Assembly (NCBI GenBank): GCA_035558335.1
Contig: DATMCM010000598.1
Location: forward strand, 1 to 7,716
DNA: 7,716 nt
Source: Onstottus_B sp035558335
GTDB taxonomy: Bacteria; Acidobacteriota; Blastocatellia; UBA7656
Direction of reading: 5' to 3'
Under the pieces are notes generated by a model. It was given only the letters and a program-made list of their open reading frames with translations. It was not told where the DNA came from and ran no database searches. A program made the translations under genes and the position numbers. Positions 1-5,870 of the stretch are shown here, piece by piece; the first letter of the stretch is position 1, and each line of letters begins with the position of its first letter.

Positions 1-10
1 ACCGGTTTCA

Positions 11-43
11 CGCAAAGCCGCAAAGAACCGCAAAGGCGCAAGG
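11..43. repeat. Short CGCAAAG tandem-like repeat
   Basis: Four near-identical 7-mers occur in a row: CGCAAAG at 11-17, 19-25 and 29-35, and CGCAAGG at 37-43. They are spaced 8, 10 and 8 bases apart. They lie directly before the ribosome binding site of the first gene, so this is non-coding leader or intergenic DNA. Degenerate arrays of this kind turn up between genes in several soil bacterial groups, and I know of no assigned function. The window edge may hide further copies to the left. Confidence 0.55.
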
Positions 44-56
44 AATGGCCCGTAAT

Positions 57-63
57 AGGAGAA
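57..63 (+). promoter_or_regulatory. Ribosome binding site deciding the qor start
   Basis: AGGAGAA lies 5 bases before the ATG at 69. It falls inside the reading frame that would follow the earlier ATG at 45, which has no comparable site. Two other genes here (start at 2225, and the hflX candidate start at 4097) use almost the same arrangement, so 69 is the better start. Confidence 0.75.
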
Positions 64-68
64 CGGCA

Positions 69-1031
69 ATGAAAGCGATTCAAGTTAGGGAGTTCGGTGG
101 TCCTGAAGTCCTGAAGCTCACAGATGTGACCGACCCGACGCCGGGACCGGGGCAGGTCGTAGTGCGAATCCACGCCGCGGGAGTCAATCCGGTAGACACT
201 TATATCAGAGCCGGGCGGCATGCGGTGCGCCCCCCGTTGCCTTACACGCCCGGAATGGATGGCGCGGGTGTGATCGAAGCGATCGGTGAAGGAGTAACGC
301 GAGTGAAGGCCGGCGAGCGAGTCTACGTCGCAGGCACCATAACCGGCGCGTATGCCGAGAAGGCTTTGTGTTTTGAGACTCAGGTGCACCCGTTGGCCGA
401 GAGAGTCAGCTTCGAGCAAGGGGCGGCGGTCGGTGTACCCTTCGCGACCGCTTACCGGGCGCTGTTCCAGCGTGCTAATGCAAAGCCCGCTGAAGTGGTC
501 CTCATACACGGGGGTTCGGGAGGCGTTGGGATAGCGGCCGTTCAGCTTGCGCGCGCGGCGGGGCTGACAGTGTTTGGAACTGGCGGCAGCGAAAAAGGGC
601 GCCAGCTTGTAAGCGAACAAGGTGCACATCACGTGCTTGACCACCACTCGCCGGATTATCCGGATCAGATCAAGACCCTGACCAACGGGCGCGGAGTCGA
701 TCTGATTCTGGAGATGCTGGCGAACGTGAATCTCGCGAAAGACTTAGGGATGCTTGCTCAGCGAGGGCGAGTCGTTGTCATCGGAAATCGCGGCACGATC
801 GAGATCGATCCGCGAGCCGCGATGGGCAAGGACTCGAGCATAATCGGAATGTCGCTGTTTAACGCGTCGCCAGAGGAGCTTGCGAGCGTGCACGCCGCGC
901 TAGTTGCCGGCCTCGAGAGCGGAACGGTGCGGCCGATCGTCGGACAGAAGCTACCGCTGGCGGAAGCGCCGCAGGCTCACGAGGCAGCGGTCGAGCCCGG
1001 GGCTTATGGCAAGATTGTCCTGATCACCTGA
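69..1031 (+). CDS. NADPH:quinone oxidoreductase, zeta-crystallin type
   Basis: A 320-residue member of the zinc-independent quinone oxidoreductase branch of the medium-chain dehydrogenase/reductase superfamily, expected to be a cytoplasmic enzyme transferring one electron or hydride from NADPH to quinones. The N-terminal GroES-like catalytic domain (about 1-125) includes the family pattern GVNPVDTYIRAG (38-49) and PYTPGMDGAGVIEAIG (58-73). The Rossmann domain follows, with the nucleotide loop HGGSGGVG at 147-154. A cysteine-rich structural zinc loop is absent, as expected for this branch. The stretch EMLANVNLAKDL (215-226) and the following RGTIEIDPR (241-249) closely match vertebrate zeta-crystallin (CRYZ) as I remember it. 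Length is normal for the family (about 320-330). The ATG at 69 is chosen over that at 45 because of AGGAGAA at 57-63. The gene is convergent with the next one. The natural substrate cannot be read from sequence. Confidence 0.9.
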   Translation: MKAIQVREFGGPEVLKLTDVTDPTPGPGQVVVRIHAAGVNPVDTYIRAGRHAVRPPLPYTPGMDGAGVIEAIGEGVTRVKAGERVYVAGTITGAYAEKALCFETQVHPLAERVSFEQGAAVGVPFATAYRALFQRANAKPAEVVLIHGGSGGVGIAAVQLARAAGLTVFGTGGSEKGRQLVSEQGAHHVLDHHSPDYPDQIKTLTNGRGVDLILEMLANVNLAKDLGMLAQRGRVVVIGNRGTIEIDPRAAMGKDSSIIGMSLFNASPEELASVHAALVAGLESGTVRPIVGQKLPLAEAPQAHEAAVEPGAYGKIVLIT

Positions 1032-1035
1032 GCGC

Positions 1036-1162
1036 AAAAAGAAGGGGCGACAAGACGAGGGGCGCCGGGGCGAAGGTCCGATCCGAGAACCGAACAACCG
1101 CGCGCGGACAATCTCGCCGAATCGCCCGGTCTCCCTATCTCCTCGTCGCGTCTTCTCTTTTT
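1036..1162. terminator. Candidate bidirectional terminator (gapped inverted repeat)
   Basis: This is the 129-base gap between two converging genes. The left end begins AAAAAGA (1036-1042) and continues to GACGAGG (1054-1060). The right end carries CCTCGTC (1141-1147) and TCTTTTT (1156-1162). The outer 7-mers and inner 7-mers are exact reverse complements, with imperfect pairing between them and a large GC-rich loop. Each strand would end in a T tract, so the structure could stop transcripts from both sides. The right arm overlaps the TAA stop of the minus-strand gene. The loop of about 80 nt is long for an intrinsic terminator, so the call is tentative. Confidence 0.45.
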
Positions 1163-2225
1163 AGTCTACCCAATCCGCGATGAACACATTTGTGTCGCCC
1201 TGAACTTTGTCGTTCCTGTTCGACGCGAAGACCAGTTTCTTGCCGTCTGGAGTAAACATTGGAAAACCGTCGAAGGTTGGATTAAAGGTGATGCGTTCAA
1301 GACCCGAACCGTCGATTTTGATCGCGTACAAATCGAAGTCGCGACCCTTCGGATCGCTCATATTCGACGCAAAGATGATTCGCTTGCCATCGGGAAAGAA
1401 ATACGGGGCGAAGTTAGCCATGCCGTTGCTGGTGATTTGCCGTTTGCCCGTGCCGTCTGCCTTCATCATCCATATCTCGAGGGTGGTTGGGCGAATCAGG
1501 TTCTCTTTGAGCAACGATTGATAGTCGTTGATTTCCTTTTCAGTCTTTGGATGATTCGCGCGATAGACGATCCACTGGCTGTCGTAGGACCAAAACGGCC
1601 CGCCGTCATAGCCCACCTCGTTGGTCAGGCGTTTAACGTTTTTGCCATCCAGATCCATCGAATAGATATCGAGATCGCCGTCTCGCATTGACGTAAACAC
1701 GATTCGCTTTCCGTTCGGAGCGATCGTAGCCTCGGCATCGTAGCCAGGAGTGCTGGTCACTTGCTTCAAGTCGGAGCCGTCGGGCGCGGCGCTGAAGATG
1801 TCGAAGCCCGGATAGATTGCCCAAACATATCCTTTCGAGAAGTCGGGTTTAGGGGGGCAATCGGGGCTGGCAAGATGAGTCGACGAGTAGATGATGCGTT
1901 TGCCGTTCGGGAAGTAGTACGAGCAGGTCGTGCGCCCCTTGCCCGTCGACAGCATTCGAACTCCGGATCCGTCGATGTTCATCTCGTAGATCTGGTCGCA
2001 GCCGTGCCCATCACGGGTAGACTGGAAGATCAACTTCCTTCCATCTGCCGAGAAGTAAGCCTCGGCGTTTTCGCCTCCAAAGGTCAACTGACGTACGTTG
2101 CGAAGGTGTTTTTCTTCCGGCAATCGAAGCGGATCATCAGCGCTCATGATCACCGCCGCGATAGGATCAGCGAGCGAAACTAAACAGATCCCTGCATTCA
2201 TCAACGCAACTAAGGCAGCTCTCAT
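1161..2225 (-). CDS. Exported PD40/TolB-like beta-propeller protein
   Basis: A 354-residue protein with a hydrophobic N-terminal segment (residues 2-29) that looks like a Sec signal peptide or signal anchor. Six PD40 (WD40-like) blades follow. Each has the pattern aromatic-x-x-(D/N)GK-R-I/L-hydrophobic-(F/Y)-x-S, then a D-(I/L)-(Y/F)/(I-W) strand and DG-S/T/K-G/D before a (R/K)-x-(I/L/V)-T strand. Blade cores sit near 57-69, 104-114, 167-178, 211-221, 275-287 and 322-334. The fold is that of the C-terminal propeller of TolB, but the TolB N-terminal domain is missing, and no enzymatic domain is attached. The likely location is periplasm or cell surface with a binding or scaffold role; the partner is unknown. 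Three cysteines (76, 101, 123) follow the signal segment. The ATG at 2225 is chosen because AGGAGAA lies 5 bases upstream; it starts 28 nt after the pdxA stop, so the two are probably co-transcribed. Confidence 0.82.
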   Translation of the reverse strand: MRAALVALMNAGICLVSLADPIAAVIMSADDPLRLPEEKHLRNVRQLTFGGENAEAYFSADGRKLIFQSTRDGHGCDQIYEMNIDGSGVRMLSTGKGRTTCSYYFPNGKRIIYSSTHLASPDCPPKPDFSKGYVWAIYPGFDIFSAAPDGSDLKQVTSTPGYDAEATIAPNGKRIVFTSMRDGDLDIYSMDLDGKNVKRLTNEVGYDGGPFWSYDSQWIVYRANHPKTEKEINDYQSLLKENLIRPTTLEIWMMKADGTGKRQITSNGMANFAPYFFPDGKRIIFASNMSDPKGRDFDLYAIKIDGSGLERITFNPTFDGFPMFTPDGKKLVFASNRNDKVQGDTNVFIADWVD

Positions 2226-2230
2226 CAAGG

Positions 2231-2237
2231 TTCTCCT
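2231..2237 (-). promoter_or_regulatory. Ribosome binding site deciding the propeller gene start
   Basis: On the minus strand this reads AGGAGAA, 5 bases before the ATG at 2225-2223. The longer reading frame starting at 2306 would overlap the end of pdxA by over 50 nt and would put 27 charged residues before the signal peptide, so the shorter start is preferred. Confidence 0.75.
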
Positions 2238-2253
2238 GTTAGAAGATGGTTCA

Positions 2254-3291
2254 CTAAGATCGCGAAGCTCTCGTTCGTCGTTCATCTCCTGCGAGTTTAG
2301 CAGCAAGAATTATCGCTTCGATCATACTATCGGGATCCGCGACTCCGCGGCCCGCGATATCGAAAGCGGTTCCGTGATCAACCGAAGTTCGGATAATTGG
2401 AAGCCCGAGCGTCACGTTGACTGCCTTACCGAACGCCAGACACTTTACAGGTATCAATCCCTGATCGTGATAGCACGCCGCGACCGCATCGAATTCGCCT
2501 CGTGCAGCTCGAACGAACAAGGTGTCTGCTGGAAAGGGCCCGGACACATCGATGTCATGGTCGGCGCGGCACTCGGCGATGGCCGGTTCGATCTCGCGAG
2601 CCTCCTCCGAGCCGAATAGCCCGTGCTCTCCGGCGTGGGGGTTGAGCCCGGCTACTGCGATGCGCGGCCGCGATATTCCGAATCTGCGCAGTTCGCGATC
2701 AGCAAGTACTATCGCGTTTGCGACGCGTTCCTTTGTGATTGCCGCTACCGCGTCGGCGAGGCTCAGGTGAATCGTCAGCAAGAAGACTCTCAGGTCACCG
2801 GCGAAGAAGCACATCAGCGACTCTCGGGCGCCGCAGAGAGAAGCGAGCATTTCGGTGTGGCCGGGAAACGCCGAGCCTGCGAGCTTGATCGCCTCTTTGT
2901 TGACAGGCGCGGTAGCGATTGCGTCGAGCGCGTGATTCAAACAGAGCTTAGTTCCGGCTTCGATTGCCGCGATCGCGGCTCGTCCCGCTGCTGCTGAAAG
3001 CGTCCCGTAGGCTATTGGTGCTTGCGTGTCGCCGGTATCGTAAATGACCGGTTCGTCAGAATCGAAGGAGGCAAGTTGGAGTTCAGACGCGGCAGGATAT
3101 TCAAATTTCAGCCCGAGCAGGAGTGCCTGTCTTCGAAGCTCGCTGGCGGGGCCGATGATGACCGGACCTGCAATCGAGCATACTTCAGGGGAGGCAACGG
3201 CCTTGAGCACGATCTCAGGGCCGATGCCCGCTGGGTCTCCCGTGGTGACTCCTATGCGCGGCTTGTTGTGTCTTTCAGGTGCTCGCGTCAC
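2254..3291 (-). CDS. pdxA: 4-hydroxythreonine-4-phosphate dehydrogenase
   Basis: PdxA oxidises 4-phosphohydroxy-L-threonine with NAD in the deoxyxylulose-5-phosphate-dependent route to pyridoxal 5'-phosphate, in the cytoplasm and as a metal-dependent dimer. The 345-residue product begins with the hallmark TTGDPAGIGPEI (16-27). It also carries GHTEML (144-149), the metal-ligand histidines in TIHLSLADA (His175), GLNPHAGE (His219) and CYHDQGLIP (His275), and the C-terminal SVDHGTAFDIAG (303-314). All key residues seen in the family are present and the length is usual, so the enzyme should be active. The only start codon in the open frame before the conserved region is GTG at 3291, since an in-frame TGA lies at 3303-3301. 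No Shine-Dalgarno is visible before it; the leader is pyrimidine-rich. It sits 44 nt after the Hfq-like gene and 28 nt before the propeller gene on the same strand. Confidence 0.95.
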   Translation of the reverse strand: MTRAPERHNKPRIGVTTGDPAGIGPEIVLKAVASPEVCSIAGPVIIGPASELRRQALLLGLKFEYPAASELQLASFDSDEPVIYDTGDTQAPIAYGTLSAAAGRAAIAAIEAGTKLCLNHALDAIATAPVNKEAIKLAGSAFPGHTEMLASLCGARESLMCFFAGDLRVFLLTIHLSLADAVAAITKERVANAIVLADRELRRFGISRPRIAVAGLNPHAGEHGLFGSEEAREIEPAIAECRADHDIDVSGPFPADTLFVRAARGEFDAVAACYHDQGLIPVKCLAFGKAVNVTLGLPIIRTSVDHGTAFDIAGRGVADPDSMIEAIILAAKLAGDERRTRASRS

Positions 3292-3335
3292 GAGGACTAA
3301 TCATCGAGGGTGAGGATGGGGAGAGGGTGCCTCAG

Positions 3336-3701
3336 TCAATGTTCGTCGGACGTTTCCTCTGGACTTTCCTCGCCGTCGGGGCCATCGTCGGCTTCATCGC
3401 TTTTGTACATGTACTTGATGTTGTGCTTCAGCACGAGAAGGTTTGGCCCTTCGTTGCGATGAAGCTTGATGCAGCCACGGTCATACCACTCGATGCTGCC
3501 CCGGAGCTCCTCGCCGTCTTGAAGGACCACAACCATCCCGGTCTTGTTGTCCATTTGTTTCTTGTAGTAGAAGCTCTCGGCGTGAGTCTGCTCGGGGGGC
3601 ACGCGTTTGCGGTTGGGATCGGGCGCGTTGCGCCGGTGTTGATCGCGGTCGCCCCTCTCTCTCACCTCCGCCAGGGTCGGTCTTATCAGTTTTCGGTTCA
3701 C
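3336..3701 (-). CDS. hfq: Hfq-like RNA chaperone with extended tails
   Basis: A 121-residue protein with an Sm-type core at about 42-100. Sm1 is visible in VVVLQDGEELRGSIEWYDR (57-75), which follows Hfq's hydrophobic-L-x-(N/D)-G-x-x-L-x-G-x-I-x-x-(F/Y)-D pattern. Sm2 is visible in LVLKHNIKYMY (89-99), which matches Hfq's YKHAI strand. Hfq forms a hexameric ring that pairs small RNAs with mRNAs. A basic N-terminal arm of about 40 residues, rich in Arg, and a strongly acidic C-terminal tail (101-121) flank the core; the core of E. coli Hfq starts almost at the N-terminus. The adjacent, divergent hflX supports the assignment, because hfq and hflX are neighbours in many bacteria. The start used is GTG at 3701, 5 bases after GGAGG (3711-3707). 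GTG at 3713 or 3704 is possible in the same frame but badly placed relative to that site. It probably heads an operon with pdxA. A non-Hfq Sm-like protein remains possible. Confidence 0.78.
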   Translation of the reverse strand: MNRKLIRPTLAEVRERGDRDQHRRNAPDPNRKRVPPEQTHAESFYYKKQMDNKTGMVVVLQDGEELRGSIEWYDRGCIKLHRNEGPNLLVLKHNIKYMYKSDEADDGPDGEESPEETSDEH

Positions 3702-3706
3702 CACAT

Positions 3707-3711
3707 CCTCC
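3707..3711 (-). promoter_or_regulatory. Ribosome binding site of the Hfq-like gene
   Basis: GGAGG on the minus strand. It leaves 5 bases to the GTG at 3701, only 2 to the GTG at 3704, and overlaps the GTG at 3713. This makes 3701 the most likely start, giving a protein beginning (M)NRKLIRP. Confidence 0.6.
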
Positions 3712-3741
3712 ACTTAGAAGATTGAGTTCTAAACGGCAATC

Positions 3742-3758
3742 GAGCGCCTATGGCGCTC
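3742..3758. repeat. Perfect 7-bp inverted repeat (hairpin)
   Basis: GAGCGCC at 3742-3748 and GGCGCTC at 3752-3758 pair perfectly around a TAT loop. There is no T tract on either side, so an intrinsic terminator is unlikely. It lies about 40 bases before the start of the Hfq-like gene and could be an operator, a leader hairpin in that transcript, or a copy of a dispersed REP-like element. Confidence 0.6.
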
Positions 3759-4044
3759 CCGGTCCAGTGAATCGGGTTCGGTAGCACAGCCGAACGCGGG
3801 TGTTTCAAGTTTCCGCCGATGCTGATAAACACGGTAGTTCAACTAGACTTGGCGTGATTGCACACTGTTCAGAATGACCTGATAGTACTCAATCAAAATT
3901 CAAAACGCAAGCGCAACTTACCCGGTTAACGGCCGGAGAGGGGGAAGGTCGAGGCGCGCCGGCTCGCTCCGTGAGAGACTTCGAACGCCGCCGGAATCTT
4001 CCGCTTTTCGGCTTGCGATTTTTCCCTTCTCGGCTTCAATCGTG

Positions 4045-4050
4045 TAGAAT
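4045..4050 (+). promoter_or_regulatory. Candidate -10 box for hflX-lemA
   Basis: TAGAAT matches five of six bases of the sigma70 -10 consensus, with TG directly before it. No good -35 element lies 16-18 bases upstream. Transcription would start near 4057, just before either plausible hflX start and after the upstream in-frame GTG at 3971, so it is compatible with the short protein only. Confidence 0.35.
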
Positions 4051-4081
4051 GCTTGCAGGTTCGCGGGAGGCACCTCGAACC

Positions 4082-5845
4082 GTGGAGGAGAGAACCATTA
4101 GCAACATCGAAGGGAACCTGCAAGGACTCAAGCCAAATCAGATTCACCGCCTTGAAAAGCTTTACAAGCGGCGAATTCCGCCGCGCGAGATCGTGACTCA
4201 GGAATTCGCGCGCCAGCTCTCGGAAGCCTCGCACGAGATCAACCGCCAGATAGGCGTTCTGGTCAATCGGAACGGATACGTCGAGCACGTAGTGGTGGGC
4301 AATGCTAACAGCATCGTGCTTCCCGACTTGAAACGCGTTCGTATGGGCGCGGACCGCTTTCGGGGGTTGCGTTGTCTACACACTCATTTGTCAGGCGAAG
4401 GACTCACCCAGGACGACCTGACTGACCTGGCGCTGCTCAGGCTCGATCTTATGGCGGCGATTGATGTTCGCAGCGATGGACTTCCGGGACTGGTCCGCTC
4501 GGCTCACCTTGTGCCGGCGGCAAACGGTTCGCCTAAGGTTTCATCCTATGGCGCGGACGCCGCTGAAGAGCCTGGGCTCGGTTTGGAGACGCCATTTGAG
4601 TTGCTCGAGCCTCGCGGGCCGAGCCAGCTCGACGTTGATTTCATCGAGCTTATCGAATCGCTGGAAGAGGAGCTGGCTCGCGCGAGGCACGTGCGAAGCC
4701 CGCGAGACCATCGCGACCGCGCGATTCTGATCGGCGTAACCACCTCGAGCATCGCCGCCGCGCAAGAGTCGCTCGATGAGCTTAAGGAGCTGGCGCGCTC
4801 GTCCGGGGTCGTCGTTCTGGATTCGATCGTGCAGCGCCGCCAAAAGCTCGATCCTCGTTCGTTGGTCGGCCGTGGCAAGCTTGACGAGATCATTATCCGC
4901 AGTTTGCAGCTCGGCGCCGACGTGATCATCTTCGACCAGAATCTGAGCCCGGCGCAGGTTCGAGCGATAAACGAAGCAACCGACCTGAAGATCATCGACC
5001 GCACCCAGTTGATCCTGGATATCTTCGCCCAGCGCGCACAAAGCCGAGAGGGCAAGATCCAGGTGGAGCTTGCGCAGCTGAAGTATATGCTGCCGCGGCT
5101 GACCGGTTCGGGAACCGAGATGTCTCGCCTGATGGGAGGCATAGGCGGGAGGGGGCCCGGCGAGACAAAGCTTGAAGTGGATCGCCGGCGCGTGCGGGAC
5201 CGAATCCACCAACTCGAGGGACAGATCGAACAGATTCGCACAAGCCGTCAAGTGCAAAGGACGCGGCGCCAGCGACGAGGGCTTCCGGTCATTTCCATAG
5301 TTGGCTATACCAACGCGGGGAAGAGCACTTTGCTGAACGCGCTGACCGAATCGACTGTAATCGCCGAAGACCGAATGTTCGCGACCCTTGATCCGACTAG
5401 TCGGCGCCTCAGGCTGCCGCGAGATCAGGAAGTGATAATCAACGACACAGTCGGCTTCATCCGGGACTTGCCGCCGGAGCTGATCAGCGCGTTTCGTGCC
5501 ACGCTTGAAGAGATGGAAGGATCGAACGTCCTGATTCACCTGGTAGACGCGTCGAGTCCTCAAATCGAGGATCACATTGCATCGGTTCACAAGATCCTCG
5601 ATGAGCTGAACTTGTCAGGAATCCGGCGGGTTCTCGTCTTCAACAAAACTGACTTGGTGAGCAAGGACGAACTTGAGAACATGCGGCGAGGATTTGACGC
5701 GGTCTTCGTCTCGGCGCTCGATCGGCAGTCGTTGTTGCCTTTGACCGGCCGCGTGGCCGAAATGCTTGAAGCCGTCGAGGGATCACAGGCCGTCTCACTC
5801 GAACGAGAAGAAAAATGGGTCAGTCCAGTCAGCGCATCTAGCTAA
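4082..5845 (+). CDS. hflX: GTPase HflX, long form with N-terminal domain
   Basis: HflX is a ribosome-associated GTPase that binds the 50S subunit and splits or rescues stalled ribosomes under stress. In residues counted from the GTG at 4082 (587 aa in total), an additional N-terminal domain spans about 6-150 and contains HTHLSGEGLTQDDL (100-113), a JAMM-like HxH...D pattern. The HflX-specific domain follows: GVTTSS (218-223), VGRGKLDEI (262-270), IFDQNLSPAQ (283-292), IDRTQLILDIFAQRA (305-319) and GGIGGRGPGETKLE (352-365). A helical coiled-coil region leads to the G domain: G1 GYTNAGKST (408-416), G3 DTVGF (455-459), G4 NKTD (521-524), G5 SAL (544-546). All GTPase motifs are intact. The N-terminal domain makes it longer than E. 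coli HflX (426 aa) but similar to long forms in other phyla. The start is uncertain: GTG 4082 is the nearest ordinary start codon, but ATT at 4097 has a far better ribosome binding site. lemA follows after 25 nt. Confidence 0.93.
   Translation: MEERTISNIEGNLQGLKPNQIHRLEKLYKRRIPPREIVTQEFARQLSEASHEINRQIGVLVNRNGYVEHVVVGNANSIVLPDLKRVRMGADRFRGLRCLHTHLSGEGLTQDDLTDLALLRLDLMAAIDVRSDGLPGLVRSAHLVPAANGSPKVSSYGADAAEEPGLGLETPFELLEPRGPSQLDVDFIELIESLEEELARARHVRSPRDHRDRAILIGVTTSSIAAAQESLDELKELARSSGVVVLDSIVQRRQKLDPRSLVGRGKLDEIIIRSLQLGADVIIFDQNLSPAQVRAINEATDLKIIDRTQLILDIFAQRAQSREGKIQVELAQLKYMLPRLTGSGTEMSRLMGGIGGRGPGETKLEVDRRRVRDRIHQLEGQIEQIRTSRQVQRTRRQRRGLPVISIVGYTNAGKSTLLNALTESTVIAEDRMFATLDPTSRRLRLPRDQEVIINDTVGFIRDLPPELISAFRATLEEMEGSNVLIHLVDASSPQIEDHIASVHKILDELNLSGIRRVLVFNKTDLVSKDELENMRRGFDAVFVSALDRQSLLPLTGRVAEMLEAVEGSQAVSLEREEKWVSPVSASS
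4084..4090 (+). promoter_or_regulatory. Strong Shine-Dalgarno upstream of an ATT codon
   Basis: GGAGGAG followed by AGAACC and then ATT at 4097-4099, in frame with HflX. AGGAG lies 6 bases before the ATT, almost the same layout as AGGAGAA before the starts at 69 and 2225. By contrast GTG at 4082 only has GGGAGG (4065-4070) 11 bases away. This suggests that the biological start may be the rare AUU. Confidence 0.5.
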
Positions 5846-5870
5846 GAATCGAGGAAGCGAGGGACAAGTT

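Larger units (their letters stand above)
3702..4081. other. Divergent regulatory region without genes
   Basis: This 380-base gap separates the leftward Hfq-like gene from the rightward hflX. I find no credible coding frame: the rightward frame opening at 3971 has no ribosome binding site and no family-like sequence before the HflX domain. The region is locally AT-richer between about 3820 and 3920. It contains a perfect hairpin (3742-3758), a -10-like TAGAAT (4045-4050) and a weak TTGCAC-17-GATAGT pair (3858-3886) on the plus strand. No convincing minus-strand promoter stands out. No riboswitch or structured RNA family is recognisable. Confidence 0.6.

Noticed and set aside
2098..2619. Plus-strand open frame of 173 codons across the propeller gene start and the end of pdxA
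   Set aside because: It is antisense to two well supported genes and has no recognisable domain.
3306..3329. G-rich tract that could form a G-quadruplex on the plus strand
   Set aside because: Only three runs of three or more G are present, and the transcribed RNA here is the C-rich strand, so an RNA quadruplex is not expected.
3279..3725. Plus-strand open frame with a hydrophobic stretch opposite the Hfq-like gene
   Set aside because: The hydrophobic run is the antisense reading of the Sm core. The minus-strand frame has the Sm motifs, a ribosome binding site and operon context.
3971..4081. N-terminal extension of HflX starting at GTG 3971 or ATG 4049
   Set aside because: Neither start has a ribosome binding site, the encoded residues resemble nothing in the family, and the ATG overlaps a -10-like TAGAAT that would place transcription start further downstream.
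4541..5590. Long open frame (349 codons) on the minus strand inside hflX
   Set aside because: It lies wholly antisense to a strongly conserved GTPase with all motifs intact, has no family-like sequence and no ribosome binding site, and is explained by the GC-rich codon use of hflX.
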